From assembly GCA_030529095.1 (NCBI GenBank), contig JAUMXN010000002.1:1-55197 (forward strand): a stretch of DNA of 55,197 nt. The letters are read 5' to 3'. Made by a program: the position numbers and the translations under genes. Shown one piece after another: positions 26,258-34,953 of the stretch; the first letter of the stretch is position 1; each line of letters opens with the position of its first letter. This DNA is from Candidatus Saccharimonadota bacterium. Lineage in GTDB: Bacteria; Patescibacteriota; Saccharimonadia; Saccharimonadales; Saccharimonadaceae. Below the pieces are notes generated by a model, which did not search any database, was not told the origin of the DNA, and saw only the letters and a program-made list of their open reading frames with translations.

Positions 26258-27916
26258 ATGGAAGAGAAAGTGGATAATAAGAAAAAAATCATTATTATTA
26301 GCTCTATAGTTGGAGTGTTAACGGCGATTATTGTTGCCGTAGTTTTAACTATTATTTTTGCTCGTGGCGGAAGCGACGATGCTAACAAGATTAGCATCAA
26401 TCTCGGCGACACCAGTAGTCTAAAGACCTACACGTCGGACGATTTTGATAGTTTCAAATCAGACTATAATAATAATTCTTTGCCAGCAGTTTATGTAACG
26501 GAATTTTTGTTTGATGGTGTTGGTATGTATAAAACTTACGACCTTGATGATTTTATTGAGGACGGCAACGACGCAAAAGTCAAAGCTTTGTCTGCGCAGG
26601 TGTTTAATATTAGTGCGTCCGGCGATTTTGAATTTACTGGCGAAATTACTGGTGGCATGATCGCGGTTAACACCAATAATCTTAAAGGCGATATTAATAT
26701 TATTTTGAACGGCGTTAAGATCGACACTGATTCTAAAAAAATCCCAGCGGTTTACGTTTACAACAAAGACATTACTTACGACGAGCACAAAGTCACAATC
26801 AAGACAGCCGAGGGGACTGAAAATTATCTAGAAGGTGGCAAGTTTAAAAAAGTCAGCCTTGTCGACAAGGATTCTCTCGCCAACTATGCCGACAAATATT
26901 CTGGCGATGCCAACACTTGGTACCAAGAATATTCTAATTATTACGGTGTTTACACGGCGGAAGAAATCGAAAATATTCTCTTCGCTAAAGCCACGGCCGA
27001 TAGCGAAGATCTCGCCGACGGCGACCCATATTATTTCTACAAAGGCGCCGGCGCCATCTCTTCCGACATCGATTTGTATTTTGAGGGCACAGGTATTTTG
27101 AATGTAGTCAGCAAAAACAAAGAGGGTATCGAGACTAAAGGTAACCTTTCGTTCACCGGTGGCACCGGCGATTATATAATTAATGCCGAGGACGACTGCC
27201 TTAATACCACGACCAAATCCACAGTTTCTGGTGCACACAATGCACTATATATTAATGTCAAAAGTTTGAGAGCAATCGTCTCGCTCGAAGCGGACGAAGG
27301 TGACGCTATTGATAGCAATGGTACGCTCACGATTGATGGCGGCAATATTGTTGCACTTGCCAAACCAGGTGCCGACGCCGGACTCGACTCTGAAAAAGGT
27401 ACCTATATTAATGGCGGCACAATTATCGCTACCGGCAACATGTTCGACGCGATTAGCAGCGAATCCAAACAAAATTTCCTTGCGCTCTCATTTAGCGAAG
27501 CCGTTGATATTAATGATGTAATTAGATTTACCAATAGTGACGGCCAAGAAATTTTCGTCCACGAAACTAATCGCGCATATACGAATTTGGTCTATAGCTC
27601 GAGCGCACTTATTGATGGTGAATATACGCTCACCAAAAACGACGAATTGATGGGCTACGCCAGCACCGGCAATATGGGCGGTATGGGCCAACCAGGCGGT
27701 GAGCCAGGCGGCATGCCGGGCGAGATGGGCGAGCCAGGCGAAACGCCTCCAGAAATGCCAGACGGCGAAATGCCGGGCGGCGTGAGTGGCACACCACCAG
27801 AAATGCCGGGCGGGGAAATGCCAGGCGACGCGAACGGTGCAGCCACCAACAAAACCTTTACTATCAGCGGAATCTCAAACCTTTTTAGCGGCGTGGCCGT
27901 ATATTCTGAAAAATAG
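26258..27916 (+). CDS. Cthe_2159-like carbohydrate-binding surface protein
   Basis: 552 residues. A Lys-rich N-terminus and one membrane helix (about 9-32, IIIISSIVGVLTAIIVAVVL) anchor a long beta-helix-like domain. FNISASGDFEFTGEITGG, NIILNGVKI, DGGNIVALAK, GLDSEKGTYINGGTI and AISSESKQNF match the pattern of Cthe_2159-type carbohydrate-binding proteins (polygalacturonate binders of clostridia). The last 80 residues are a Gly/Pro/Met/Glu-rich low-complexity run with repeated PPEMP and GEMPG, then a short C-terminal beta segment. A role in binding acidic polysaccharide on host or mucus is inference. A start at 26090 is possible on frame alone but would overlap the upstream gene. Confidence 0.78.
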   Translation: MEEKVDNKKKIIIISSIVGVLTAIIVAVVLTIIFARGGSDDANKISINLGDTSSLKTYTSDDFDSFKSDYNNNSLPAVYVTEFLFDGVGMYKTYDLDDFIEDGNDAKVKALSAQVFNISASGDFEFTGEITGGMIAVNTNNLKGDINIILNGVKIDTDSKKIPAVYVYNKDITYDEHKVTIKTAEGTENYLEGGKFKKVSLVDKDSLANYADKYSGDANTWYQEYSNYYGVYTAEEIENILFAKATADSEDLADGDPYYFYKGAGAISSDIDLYFEGTGILNVVSKNKEGIETKGNLSFTGGTGDYIINAEDDCLNTTTKSTVSGAHNALYINVKSLRAIVSLEADEGDAIDSNGTLTIDGGNIVALAKPGADAGLDSEKGTYINGGTIIATGNMFDAISSESKQNFLALSFSEAVDINDVIRFTNSDGQEIFVHETNRAYTNLVYSSSALIDGEYTLTKNDELMGYASTGNMGGMGQPGGEPGGMPGEMGEPGETPPEMPDGEMPGGVSGTPPEMPGGEMPGDANGAATNKTFTISGISNLFSGVAVYSEK

Positions 27917-27941
27917 ATTGCATTATATATTCCACTTATGC

Positions 27942-27962
27942 TATAATCGAAGCGTAAAAAGG
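27942..27962 (+). promoter_or_regulatory. Promoter and ribosome binding site of BspA-like gene 3
   Basis: CTTATGCTATAAT (hexamer 27942-27947) gives a leader of about 17-18 nt, with AAAAAGG (27956-27962) 8 nt before the ATG. Confidence 0.7.
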
Positions 27963-27970
27963 TCATATAT

Positions 27971-29560
27971 ATGTCAAAACGAGGTAATATTTTATTCATG
28001 CTTTCAGCCGCAGTAATTATGCTTTTTGCTGCAGCAATCATGCTTCCGGTCGTTCCGGAATCTACCCATGCCGAAATCAATAGGTCCGGAGACGGGATTA
28101 CTGTTGTAATTTCCCCTGAAATAACCACCAGGCTGGTGTCCAGGGAGGAAGGCTATTTTGGAATAGTAAAAGACACTGTCAGGATTGGTACTGACGTTCC
28201 GTATGGTTATACTCTTTGGATTTCGACGGATAGTGAAGAGCACCAAACATTATATTTAAATGGTGATGCTTCGAGCGATAGCAAAATTGATGGCGCCTCC
28301 GGCACTTTTGAAAGCCCAAGAGCACTCGGCAATTATCAGTGGGGCTTTGCTGTTCCGGGTGTTGGCGAATTTGACGAAGAATATAGCGAGGAGACCCCAA
28401 GTACGAGCTCGAAATTTGCCAAACTGCCTACCGAAAACACTGTCATCCGCGACTATACTTCCGCCGCATCGAGCGATGACGTAGAAATTTATTACGGATT
28501 TAAGCTGGGCGGCACGCTAGAGCCGGGAAGCTACGAAACTAATATCACCTACACTGCCGTCCCGGCCGCCGCACCGCTTACGGCTAAAGGTGTTCTCACG
28601 GACGACGGCGATATTAAATTCTTCTACAATCGTACTGTGTATGAACCTGGTAATACGTATAAAAATGGGTATTATGTGCGTGAGGACGGCGGATTGCATT
28701 TCGTGGAGGATGGCACAGAAGCAACCATCACCAACGTCTACGATAATATACCGCTTAACGGCATAGAGGAAGAAACTTTCCCATGGGTCGCGCAGAGTGA
28801 CTCAATATTCACTGCGAGGTTCGATCTTTCGTTCAGAGATGCTCGCCCAACCAGTTTGAGTAAGTGGTTCCGTAATCTAAAAAAGCTCCGCAGCGCAAGC
28901 CTAGACAATATTGTATCTAAAGGTGGTGTTCTGATTGACGTATCGTACATGTTCGACCATGCCGGATATGACGTGACCGACACTTTCCGACTATATGGAA
29001 CTTTGGACATTCGCACGACGAACGCATCTTATATGTTTTATTACGCTGGTTACAACGGGTCATTTGACGCGAAAAACTTAGAAATAACGATGGATCATCC
29101 TACGGGCGAGACGCTTAATTTGTCTCACATGTTTGACCACGCTGCTTATAAAGCATCGACGTCTCAGTTCTGGCCATTCAGCTCTACGTGGCGGTATGGG
29201 GGGTTCTACGATGCGGATATGTCTTATATGTTTGCCGATTTTGGCCACGACGCTCGCGGTGAATACATATTGGATCTTTTCCGGTACGCTCGCCCATTAA
29301 ACATGTCTCATATGTTTGAAAATACCGGATATAATGCTAGTCGCTTCACTATTAAGAACATTCAAAACTGGGAAACGGTTAGGGTTACGGATATGTCCTA
29401 CACATTTGCGAACGCCGGTTATTCGGCTTATCAGTGGAATGTGGAAAGCTTCAGTAACTGGAACGTATCGAGGGTTACCAATCACGAAAACTTTATAAAT
29501 TTGAACAACTTTGGGACAAATACTCCAGCGGTCAACAACCAACCACGCTGGCGAAACTAG
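27971..29560 (+). CDS. BspA-like surface protein 3 (divergent DUF285 repeats)
   Basis: 529 residues. Its export signal (VIMLFAAAIMLPVVPESTHA) is almost the same as that of paralogue 1, as is the shared beta module (PYGYTLWISTDSEEHQ, YQWGFAVPG, SKFAKLP, YYGFKLGGTLEPGSYE). The repeat part is more degenerate: MFDHAGYDVTDTFRL, MFYYAGYNGSF, MFADFGHDARG, MFENTGYNASRF, then a good final repeat. The terminal residues NLNNFGTNTPAVNNQPRW resemble the end of paralogue 1. Likely a surface adhesin. It is followed by a bidirectional terminator. Confidence 0.82.
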   Translation: MSKRGNILFMLSAAVIMLFAAAIMLPVVPESTHAEINRSGDGITVVISPEITTRLVSREEGYFGIVKDTVRIGTDVPYGYTLWISTDSEEHQTLYLNGDASSDSKIDGASGTFESPRALGNYQWGFAVPGVGEFDEEYSEETPSTSSKFAKLPTENTVIRDYTSAASSDDVEIYYGFKLGGTLEPGSYETNITYTAVPAAAPLTAKGVLTDDGDIKFFYNRTVYEPGNTYKNGYYVREDGGLHFVEDGTEATITNVYDNIPLNGIEEETFPWVAQSDSIFTARFDLSFRDARPTSLSKWFRNLKKLRSASLDNIVSKGGVLIDVSYMFDHAGYDVTDTFRLYGTLDIRTTNASYMFYYAGYNGSFDAKNLEITMDHPTGETLNLSHMFDHAAYKASTSQFWPFSSTWRYGGFYDADMSYMFADFGHDARGEYILDLFRYARPLNMSHMFENTGYNASRFTIKNIQNWETVRVTDMSYTFANAGYSAYQWNVESFSNWNVSRVTNHENFINLNNFGTNTPAVNNQPRWRN

Positions 29561-29583
29561 ACGGCCGGCTTTAGGTAAACCAC

Positions 29584-29614
29584 AAAAAAAGACGCCTTTC
29601 GCGGGCGTCTTTTT
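29584..29614. terminator. Bidirectional terminator
   Basis: AAAAAAGACGCC and GGCGTCTTTTT arms around a short loop, with A/T tracts on both sides. It can serve the surface gene on the plus strand and rpmA on the minus strand. Confidence 0.9.
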
Positions 29615-29625
29615 AATGACTCTAA

Positions 29626-29898
29626 TTAGCGAACTTCTACGCGGACGCGTGGCAATGATTTGCCGGAGAAGTGAGTTTTCTTGGTTTTGACAAAGACCAC
29701 TACGCCGTCTTTGGCAGCGTGGATGGTGAAATTGCGGGACATGTAAGTACCTGGGCCTGCAATCTTTGTTGAGCCGGTTTGGCGAACGATGACTTCACCG
29801 TTCTTAACTTTCTGGCCACCAAAGCGTTTGACGCCGAGGCGCTGGCCAGCATTGTTATGGACGTTCTTGGCGGTACCGCCAGCTTTTACGTGTGACAT
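29626..29898 (-). CDS. rpmA: 50S ribosomal protein bL27
   Basis: 90 residues, full length. Component of the large subunit whose N-terminal tail reaches the peptidyl-transferase centre. SHVKAGGTAKNVHNNAGQRL and GTYMSRNFTIHAAKDGVVVF are family signatures. The tail starts at MSH, so there is no cleavable N-terminal extension like that of Firmicutes. Usually rplU precedes rpmA; here an RNA methylase does, with no intergenic base. AAGGAAG before the ATG and an internal -10 box (29918-29923) in the methylase coding region suggest extra expression independent of it. Confidence 0.97.
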   Translation of the reverse strand: MSHVKAGGTAKNVHNNAGQRLGVKRFGGQKVKNGEVIVRQTGSTKIAGPGTYMSRNFTIHAAKDGVVVFVKTKKTHFSGKSLPRVRVEVR

Positions 29899-30990
29899 TT
29901 ATTTCTTCCTTAATATTATTATATCTCGCGCCACGACTTGGTTATCGCGATGATAAAGAAGCCCCTCGCGCGTTTTATTCATAACATTATACCCCAGATT
30001 GGCGATTTCGTCAACAAGATTCATGCGGTGATAGCTGCCGTCCGGGCGGAGCCATGCTGGCATCGCCACTACGACTGGTGTATTTGATTTAATCTGAGGC
30101 GCCAAATTCTTCAAAAAGCCGAGAATGATAGAGGAGCACTCCTGTTTTTCGGTCTTGAGCTTAATGTCTGCTGGGGGCAAAGACATTGGTTGTCCAAGAT
30201 AACCCTCGCACGCCACCGCATTAATTGGTTGCTCCCAGGTGAAAGAAGTTGCATCACCCTGTGAAACTTGGAACTGCCCCTCAGCAGAAAGCCACTCAAG
30301 ATTTTTCTTACTATATTCAATCATCCTTTCACTGAGATCCGTGCCGTAAGCCTGGTAACCCATTAGTAGAGCCTCTTGCAAGACTACGCCAGTACCACAA
30401 AATGGATCAAGCACTCTAGCTCCGGCAGGAAGCGGCCCGCAAAGGTTAATCAAAATCTGTGCTAATTTTGGTGGCAACATGCCAACCTTAGCGTCGCGCG
30501 CTGGGCGAGCTTGGTCACGGCGGGCATAGGCGTCGATATCTTGTACGCCAATCACGCGCCACCACTTTTCGTTAATTAAAATCAACTCAACTTTGTTCGT
30601 TTTAGAACCACCAAGCCCATTATGTAGGGAAGTAGCAGTCGACAAAACAGCAGATTTATTTTCGACCACGCGCACACTACGGCCGTGACGAGAAAGAATT
30701 TTCTTGAGCTTCAAAGCTTCGCCTTGTGCTTTGCGGGCTGAGCTGCGAGCGGAATAATCTGACACGCCAATTGTAATCTTACCTTCGGGCAAATTTTTCA
30801 AATATTCCAGCGGGGAATCATTAAGCTCAGCTGCAAGCTTCAAACAGCCGCCTAGGCGATTAATCGAAGGTTCTTTGTTGGCGGAAAAAGTCGCAAGATC
30901 ATTTGAGACTTGGCTCACACGAGAAAATAACGCCGAAAGTTCGGCGAGGGAAATTTCAGGTTGTCTACCGAGAACTGCCAAATATCTCAT
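29899..30990 (-). CDS. TRM11/UPF0020-type RNA methyltransferase
   Basis: 363 residues. The C-terminal Rossmann domain has the SAM-binding motif ARVLDPFCGTGVVLQEALLM followed by GTDLSERMIEYSKKNLEWL. The catalytic motif IV, usually DPPY or NPPY in this N2-guanine/N6-adenine class, is replaced by ACEGYLGQP, close to the EPYLG-like variant of some UPF0020 members. The N-terminal 150 residues look THUMP-like (KITIGVSDYSARSSARKAQG). Substrate probably tRNA guanosine, by family only. -10 box 6 nt before the ATG; it reads into rpmA without a gap. Confidence 0.78.
   Translation of the reverse strand: MRYLAVLGRQPEISLAELSALFSRVSQVSNDLATFSANKEPSINRLGGCLKLAAELNDSPLEYLKNLPEGKITIGVSDYSARSSARKAQGEALKLKKILSRHGRSVRVVENKSAVLSTATSLHNGLGGSKTNKVELILINEKWWRVIGVQDIDAYARRDQARPARDAKVGMLPPKLAQILINLCGPLPAGARVLDPFCGTGVVLQEALLMGYQAYGTDLSERMIEYSKKNLEWLSAEGQFQVSQGDATSFTWEQPINAVACEGYLGQPMSLPPADIKLKTEKQECSSIILGFLKNLAPQIKSNTPVVVAMPAWLRPDGSYHRMNLVDEIANLGYNVMNKTREGLLYHRDNQVVARDIIILRKK
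29918..29923 (-). promoter_or_regulatory. Internal -10 box for rpmA
   Basis: Minus-strand GATATAAT inside the last codons of the RNA methylase gene. It gives a leader of about 13 nt that includes the AAGGAAG ribosome binding site of rpmA. Confidence 0.6.
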
Positions 30991-30996
30991 AGGGAA

Positions 30997-31020
30997 ATTA
31001 TATCACGAATATGCTATAAT
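30997..31020. promoter_or_regulatory. Divergent leaderless promoters
   Basis: Minus-strand TATAAT (30997-31002) lies 6 nt from the methylase ATG at 30990. Plus-strand TATGCTATAAT (hexamer 31015-31020) lies 6 nt from the ATG at 31027. The whole intergenic region is 36 bp. Confidence 0.75.
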
Positions 31021-31026
31021 TTTCTC

Positions 31027-32073
31027 ATGACCATCAAGATTTCTTTCCGTACTATTTTGACGCTGCTAACAGCGGTACTAGTAGGTTATGTCGTCTATCA
31101 GAACTGGCCAGACATCGTCGAAGCTACGAGACATCTCGGTGAAACTAATATCTTAGTATTGTTACTATTAGTCCCAGAGCAATTATTTATGTATTATGCG
31201 TGTGGTGAGATATTTTTCTCGTATTTGCGTCGCCGCCGAGACGTTCAAAAAGTCTCCAAAAAGACCAAACTCAGGATTTCTACCGAACTAAATTTCGTCA
31301 ACCACGCGGTGCCAGCCGGTGGCGTGGGCGGTCTCACCTTCCTTACTTTTCGCCTGCGCGATATGGGTGTTTCGGCCGGGCAGGCCAGCTTCCTTTATGT
31401 TTTCCGCTATGCCGTGACGACAGTAATCAACTACGTACAGGCGCTGGCGGCTATCGTTTTACTCCTACTCTTACACAAAGTTCCGGACGATGCCCTCTGG
31501 GTTTTGCCGGTTTCGCTTTTGATGAACTTTGGCGTAGCTATCGCTCTAACTTTAATAATTTTCGTCGCCAGCGGCAAAAAGCGCTTGGAATTTTTCTCCC
31601 GCGCCATTACGCGCTTTGGTAATTTTTGTATTAAGTTGATTACTTTTGGCAAAAAGAAAAATACGGTCAAATACGATAAAATCAACCATTATTTTCTCGA
31701 TATTCACGAGAGCGTTCTGATCGCTCGTCGCGACAAACGCCATCTCAAAGGTCCAGTTTGCTGGGGAATTATTTATAGTCTTTTCGAAGTCGGCACCTAT
31801 TGGATTGTAGCGATTTCGCTCGGGCGCCCAGAAATTTTGCCGTGCATTATGGTGGGCGAAGCAATCGGCTCAGTCTTTGATGGCATCGTGCCGTACGGTC
31901 TTTATGAGCTTGGCATGGCTGGCGTAATGATCGCACTCGGCGTAGATTTCTCTACTGCCACCATTGTTACCGTGATGACCCGCGTGATCACTTTGCTATT
32001 TACTATCGCCACCGGTTCTTGGCCATATTATCAAACCATCCGCGGAGAGAAAAATGTCACCAACGAATCTTAG
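31027..32073 (+). CDS. Flippase-like membrane protein (LPG-synthase TM family)
   Basis: 348 residues, about eight hydrophobic helices. Layout and sequence (FVNHAVPAGGVGGLTFLTFRL; near the end DGIVPYGLYELGMAGVMIAL) match the UPF0104/AglD2 transmembrane domain of lysylphosphatidylglycerol synthases and related lipid flippases, without the catalytic LPG-synthase domain. It probably moves or modifies an envelope lipid; substrate unknown. I chose the ATG at 31027 from the -10 box 6 nt upstream; the longer frame from 30961 would overlap the divergent methylase. The end overlaps xseA by 20 nt. Confidence 0.8.
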   Translation: MTIKISFRTILTLLTAVLVGYVVYQNWPDIVEATRHLGETNILVLLLLVPEQLFMYYACGEIFFSYLRRRRDVQKVSKKTKLRISTELNFVNHAVPAGGVGGLTFLTFRLRDMGVSAGQASFLYVFRYAVTTVINYVQALAAIVLLLLLHKVPDDALWVLPVSLLMNFGVAIALTLIIFVASGKKRLEFFSRAITRFGNFCIKLITFGKKKNTVKYDKINHYFLDIHESVLIARRDKRHLKGPVCWGIIYSLFEVGTYWIVAISLGRPEILPCIMVGEAIGSVFDGIVPYGLYELGMAGVMIALGVDFSTATIVTVMTRVITLLFTIATGSWPYYQTIRGEKNVTNES

Positions 32074-33178
32074 CCCCGGCGAGGCTCCAACTTTCCGCCC
32101 TACTGAACTCATCGAAGTCATTAACCAAACTCTAGAGTACTCATTTAACAGCGTTCTTTTGGTCGGCGAAGTTTCGAGCTTTAAAATTAACCAAGATAAA
32201 TGGGTATTTTTCGACCTCAAAGACGAAGAATCTTCTGTGCCATGTTTTATGTCCAAATTCCAACTGCGCGTGCCGCTCGAAGACGGCATGAAAATTGTCG
32301 TGCGCGGCATTCCAAAAATCACCAAGTGGGGCAAGTTTTCGTTCACGGTGCAAACCGTGCAGCCAGTGGGCGAAGGTAGCATCAAAAAAGCTTTCGAAAT
32401 GCTAAAGCGCAAACTCACCGCAGAAGGTTTGTTTGATGTGGAACGTAAGCGACCAATTCCAGAAGACATTACCAAGCTCGGTGTAATTTCTAGCACCAAG
32501 GCCGCCGGTTATGCGGATTTCATTAAGATTTTGAATGCTCGTTGGGGCGGCATCAAGGTTCAAGTTGCGCACACTCAGGTGCAGGGAATCGACGCGCCGG
32601 AGCAAATCATGCGCGCGCTCAAATATTTTAACGAGCATACCGACGTCCAGGCAATTGTGATTATTCGTGGCGGTGGTTCGGCTGACGACTTAGCCTGCTT
32701 TAACGACGAAGCTTTGACCCGCGCCGTGGCCGCCAGCAAAATCCCAGTCGTTACTGGCATCGGTCACGAAGTGGACGAATCGCTGGTTGATCTCGCTGCC
32801 GATCTCAAGGCCTCAACGCCATCCAACGCCGCCGAATTGATTACCAAAGATAAACGCAACCTCGAATCTTGGGTCGAAACCAAAATTGATGCCGCCGGTC
32901 GCATCATTATCGATCGTGCCAACACCGAACTTGGGCGTATAGACGATGGTCTTGCGCATCTTGAAACTTTCATTAAGCAAAAAATAGAATTTATTTATGA
33001 TGCCTTGCTGCAACGCATTAAAATCTTGGAGAGCTTAAATCCGGAAAAAATTTTGGAGCACGGCTACGCCATTTTAACCGGCAAAATTTCCCCTGGTAGT
33101 GTTGTAAAAATTACAACATACGACAAAGAAATTAATGCAGAAATAAAGGAGATTCATGAGCGAAGCAAAAACCATTAA
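32054..33178 (+). CDS. xseA: Exodeoxyribonuclease VII large subunit
   Basis: 374 residues, about 80 shorter than the E. coli protein. Catalytic subunit of ExoVII, which degrades single-stranded DNA in both directions. An N-terminal OB fold (VGEVSSFKINQDKWVFFDLK) precedes the catalytic domain with RGGGSADDLACFNDEAL and VTGIGHEVDESLVDLAADL. The coiled-coil region that binds XseB is present but short. It overlaps both the flippase-like gene and xseB, so translation is coupled. Confidence 0.95.
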   Translation: MSPTNLSPGEAPTFRPTELIEVINQTLEYSFNSVLLVGEVSSFKINQDKWVFFDLKDEESSVPCFMSKFQLRVPLEDGMKIVVRGIPKITKWGKFSFTVQTVQPVGEGSIKKAFEMLKRKLTAEGLFDVERKRPIPEDITKLGVISSTKAAGYADFIKILNARWGGIKVQVAHTQVQGIDAPEQIMRALKYFNEHTDVQAIVIIRGGGSADDLACFNDEALTRAVAASKIPVVTGIGHEVDESLVDLAADLKASTPSNAAELITKDKRNLESWVETKIDAAGRIIIDRANTELGRIDDGLAHLETFIKQKIEFIYDALLQRIKILESLNPEKILEHGYAILTGKISPGSVVKITTYDKEINAEIKEIHERSKNH

Positions 33179-33353
33179 TCAAAAAATCAAAGACCTCGAT
33201 GATAAAACCGGCTGGTTTTATTCGGACGAGTTCACACTTGATCAGTCCGCCAAAAAATATAAAGAAGCGATCGACCTCGCCAAGGACATTCAAAAAGACC
33301 TCGAAGGCCTCAAGAACGAAGTCGAAGTTTTATCGGAAGATTTCACCAAATAG
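33156..33353 (+). CDS. xseB: Exodeoxyribonuclease VII small subunit
   Basis: 65 residues. Small helical subunit, several copies of which wrap the coiled coil of XseA. The ESS/YEEA-type motif is degenerate here (LDQSAKKYKEAIDLAKDIQKD), but length, helical character and 23-nt overlap with xseA make the assignment secure. The stop is followed within 3 nt by the -10 box of the next gene. Confidence 0.9.
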   Translation: MSEAKTINQKIKDLDDKTGWFYSDEFTLDQSAKKYKEAIDLAKDIQKDLEGLKNEVEVLSEDFTK

Positions 33354-33356
33354 TGC

Positions 33357-33362
33357 TATAAT
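33357..33362 (+). promoter_or_regulatory. -10 box, leaderless start at 33369
   Basis: GTGCTATAAT with exactly 6 nt to the ATG, directly after the xseB stop. Confidence 0.75.
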
Positions 33363-33368
33363 AAGCTT

Positions 33369-34115
33369 ATGGATAATTTTTCGCAGCAGCAAACAATGTC
33401 TAATTTGCCGCCAACCCCGCCGGCACAGATTAATCCTATGCAGCAGGCGCAGGCAGCACTAAACCAATCAAAAAAACAAGGCAGCACAAAATTCATTATT
33501 ACCATCGTCCTGCTTTCTGTCGTTCTTATTGCTTTTATTATTCTATTCGTCTTATTCTTTGCTAAATATAACGAGGCTAAAACCGACCTCGACGAAAAAA
33601 TCGCCGTAGCCGTGGCTGATGCTAAGGATAAGCAAGCCGAAATTCTCGAAGCAGAATTTGCCGAGCGCGAAAAGGAACCGTTCAAAGAATTTGTTGGCCC
33701 AGAAGATTATGGCCAGCTTGGTTTTAAATATCCTCGCACTTGGAGTGTTTATATCGAAGCCGACGCCGCTAACGGTGGCGACTACAAAGCCTATCTCAAT
33801 CCAAACGAAGTCGGCGCTAACCCAGACAAAAACACCAACGCCTTGCGCGTACAAATTGTGAATCGCACCACCGAAAGTGTTAAAAACGAATATCAAAAAG
33901 CTGTCTCAGCGAAAAATTCTACCCTTAACGTAGAAGAAATCACCGTCAATGGCACCCCGGCCACACATTATTATGGTACTATTCCGAACACCGAATTTAG
34001 CGGCCACGTTGTACTGTTTAAGATTCGCGACAAGACTGCAATCCTAAGGACCGATTCCGAATTGTTCGTCGATGATTTCGACAAAGTACTCGATAGCGTC
34101 ACCTTTAACGAATAG
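33369..34115 (+). CDS. Anchored PsbP-like domain protein
   Basis: 248 residues. A Gln/Pro-rich cytoplasmic N-terminus (1-36), one membrane helix (about 43-66, FIITIVLLSVVLIAFIILF), a short coiled coil (about 67-103) and an outer domain beginning LGFKYPRTWSVYIEADA. The FKYP-x-x-W start and the ending LDSVTFNE are typical of PsbP-like C-terminal domains in bacterial envelope proteins, whose function is unsettled. Leaderless promoter 6 nt upstream. Confidence 0.72.
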   Translation: MDNFSQQQTMSNLPPTPPAQINPMQQAQAALNQSKKQGSTKFIITIVLLSVVLIAFIILFVLFFAKYNEAKTDLDEKIAVAVADAKDKQAEILEAEFAEREKEPFKEFVGPEDYGQLGFKYPRTWSVYIEADAANGGDYKAYLNPNEVGANPDKNTNALRVQIVNRTTESVKNEYQKAVSAKNSTLNVEEITVNGTPATHYYGTIPNTEFSGHVVLFKIRDKTAILRTDSELFVDDFDKVLDSVTFNE

Positions 34116-34123
34116 TTTTGTGT

Positions 34124-34129
34124 TAAAAT
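34124..34129 (+). promoter_or_regulatory. -10 box, leaderless start at 34136
   Basis: GTGTTAAAAT with exactly 6 nt to the ATG of the HNH nuclease gene. Confidence 0.7.
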
Positions 34130-34135
34130 AGTTCT

Positions 34136-34930
34136 ATGTTTAGATTAGGACATAAGTTCCGTCGTCTAATAATTGTCTTGGTTGCCGTCGCCGGCATCGG
34201 TGGTTGGCTCGTCCTCAATCCAGATAGCTACGAACAGGTTTTTGAAAAAATCGACAACGCCAGTGCCGATCTTGGCATTGACCAAGCGATCGACAGTGTT
34301 GCTGGCCAGCTCGGTTTAAACGTTCCAAGCACTGATGGCTCCAGCCAGGCCACCGGCCAAAAAACCGCACTTGAAGCTCTCGCTGAGCTTGAAACCAAGG
34401 GTCGCTCGCCAAAAACCAACTACGACCGCGAGCAACGTTTTTATAGTTCTTGGCCAACCGTGGACGGTTGTAATTTGCGCCAGCGCATCATTAAGCGCGA
34501 CTTTGGTGACAATGCTGTGCTCGACGGATGCACGGTGATTTCTGGTGAATACGACGATCCATATACTGGGCAACACCTAGTCTTTAATGAAAAATCCGAA
34601 ATTAGCTCTGGCATTCAAATCGACCATGTCGTAGCTTTGTCTGACGCTTGGCAAAAAGGTGCCGATCTCGACCACATGGATGATGCCACGCGCTACGAAC
34701 TTGCGACCGACCCGCTCAATTTGCTCGCTGTTGATTCGGGCGCTAACCAAGCCAAAAAAGATGGTGACGCCGCTACTTGGCTGCCAAAAAACAAAAGTTT
34801 CCGTTGCCAATATGTCGCTAGGCAAGTCTCAGTTAAATACAAATATCATCTTTGGGTGACTGCCGCCGAGCGCGAAGCGATCGAAAACATTCTAAGTACG
34901 TGCCCCAACGAGCCTGTGCTTGGCCTCTAA
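34136..34930 (+). CDS. Membrane-anchored HNH endonuclease (DUF1524-type)
   Basis: 264 residues. An N-terminal helix (about 9-25, LIIVLVAVAGIGGWLVL) anchors or exports the protein, followed by a linker and a nuclease domain. Catalytic-type features: GIQIDHVVALSDAW supplies the metal-binding DH, TDPLNLLAVDSGANQAKKD the central Asn, and DAATWLPKNKSFRCQYVARQ the distal segment. Cys in GCNLRQ, DGCTV, RCQY and LSTC may form disulfides. This is the secreted HNH family common in Actinobacteria. It probably cuts extracellular DNA, feeding nucleotide scavenging together with pilus and ComEC functions; that role is inference. Confidence 0.85.
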   Translation: MFRLGHKFRRLIIVLVAVAGIGGWLVLNPDSYEQVFEKIDNASADLGIDQAIDSVAGQLGLNVPSTDGSSQATGQKTALEALAELETKGRSPKTNYDREQRFYSSWPTVDGCNLRQRIIKRDFGDNAVLDGCTVISGEYDDPYTGQHLVFNEKSEISSGIQIDHVVALSDAWQKGADLDHMDDATRYELATDPLNLLAVDSGANQAKKDGDAATWLPKNKSFRCQYVARQVSVKYKYHLWVTAAEREAIENILSTCPNEPVLGL

Positions 34931-34941
34931 TTAAACCGTGC

Positions 34942-34947
34942 TATAAT
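34942..34947 (+). promoter_or_regulatory. -10 box, leaderless start at 34954
   Basis: GTGCTATAAT with exactly 6 nt to the kinase ATG. It fixes the start of the kinase and excludes a longer frame running back into the nuclease gene. Confidence 0.75.
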
Positions 34948-34953
34948 GAGGCT

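Noticed and set aside
34852-34953. N-terminal extension of the histidine kinase
   Set aside because: It would overlap the HNH nuclease gene; a -10 box lies 6 nt before the ATG at 34954.
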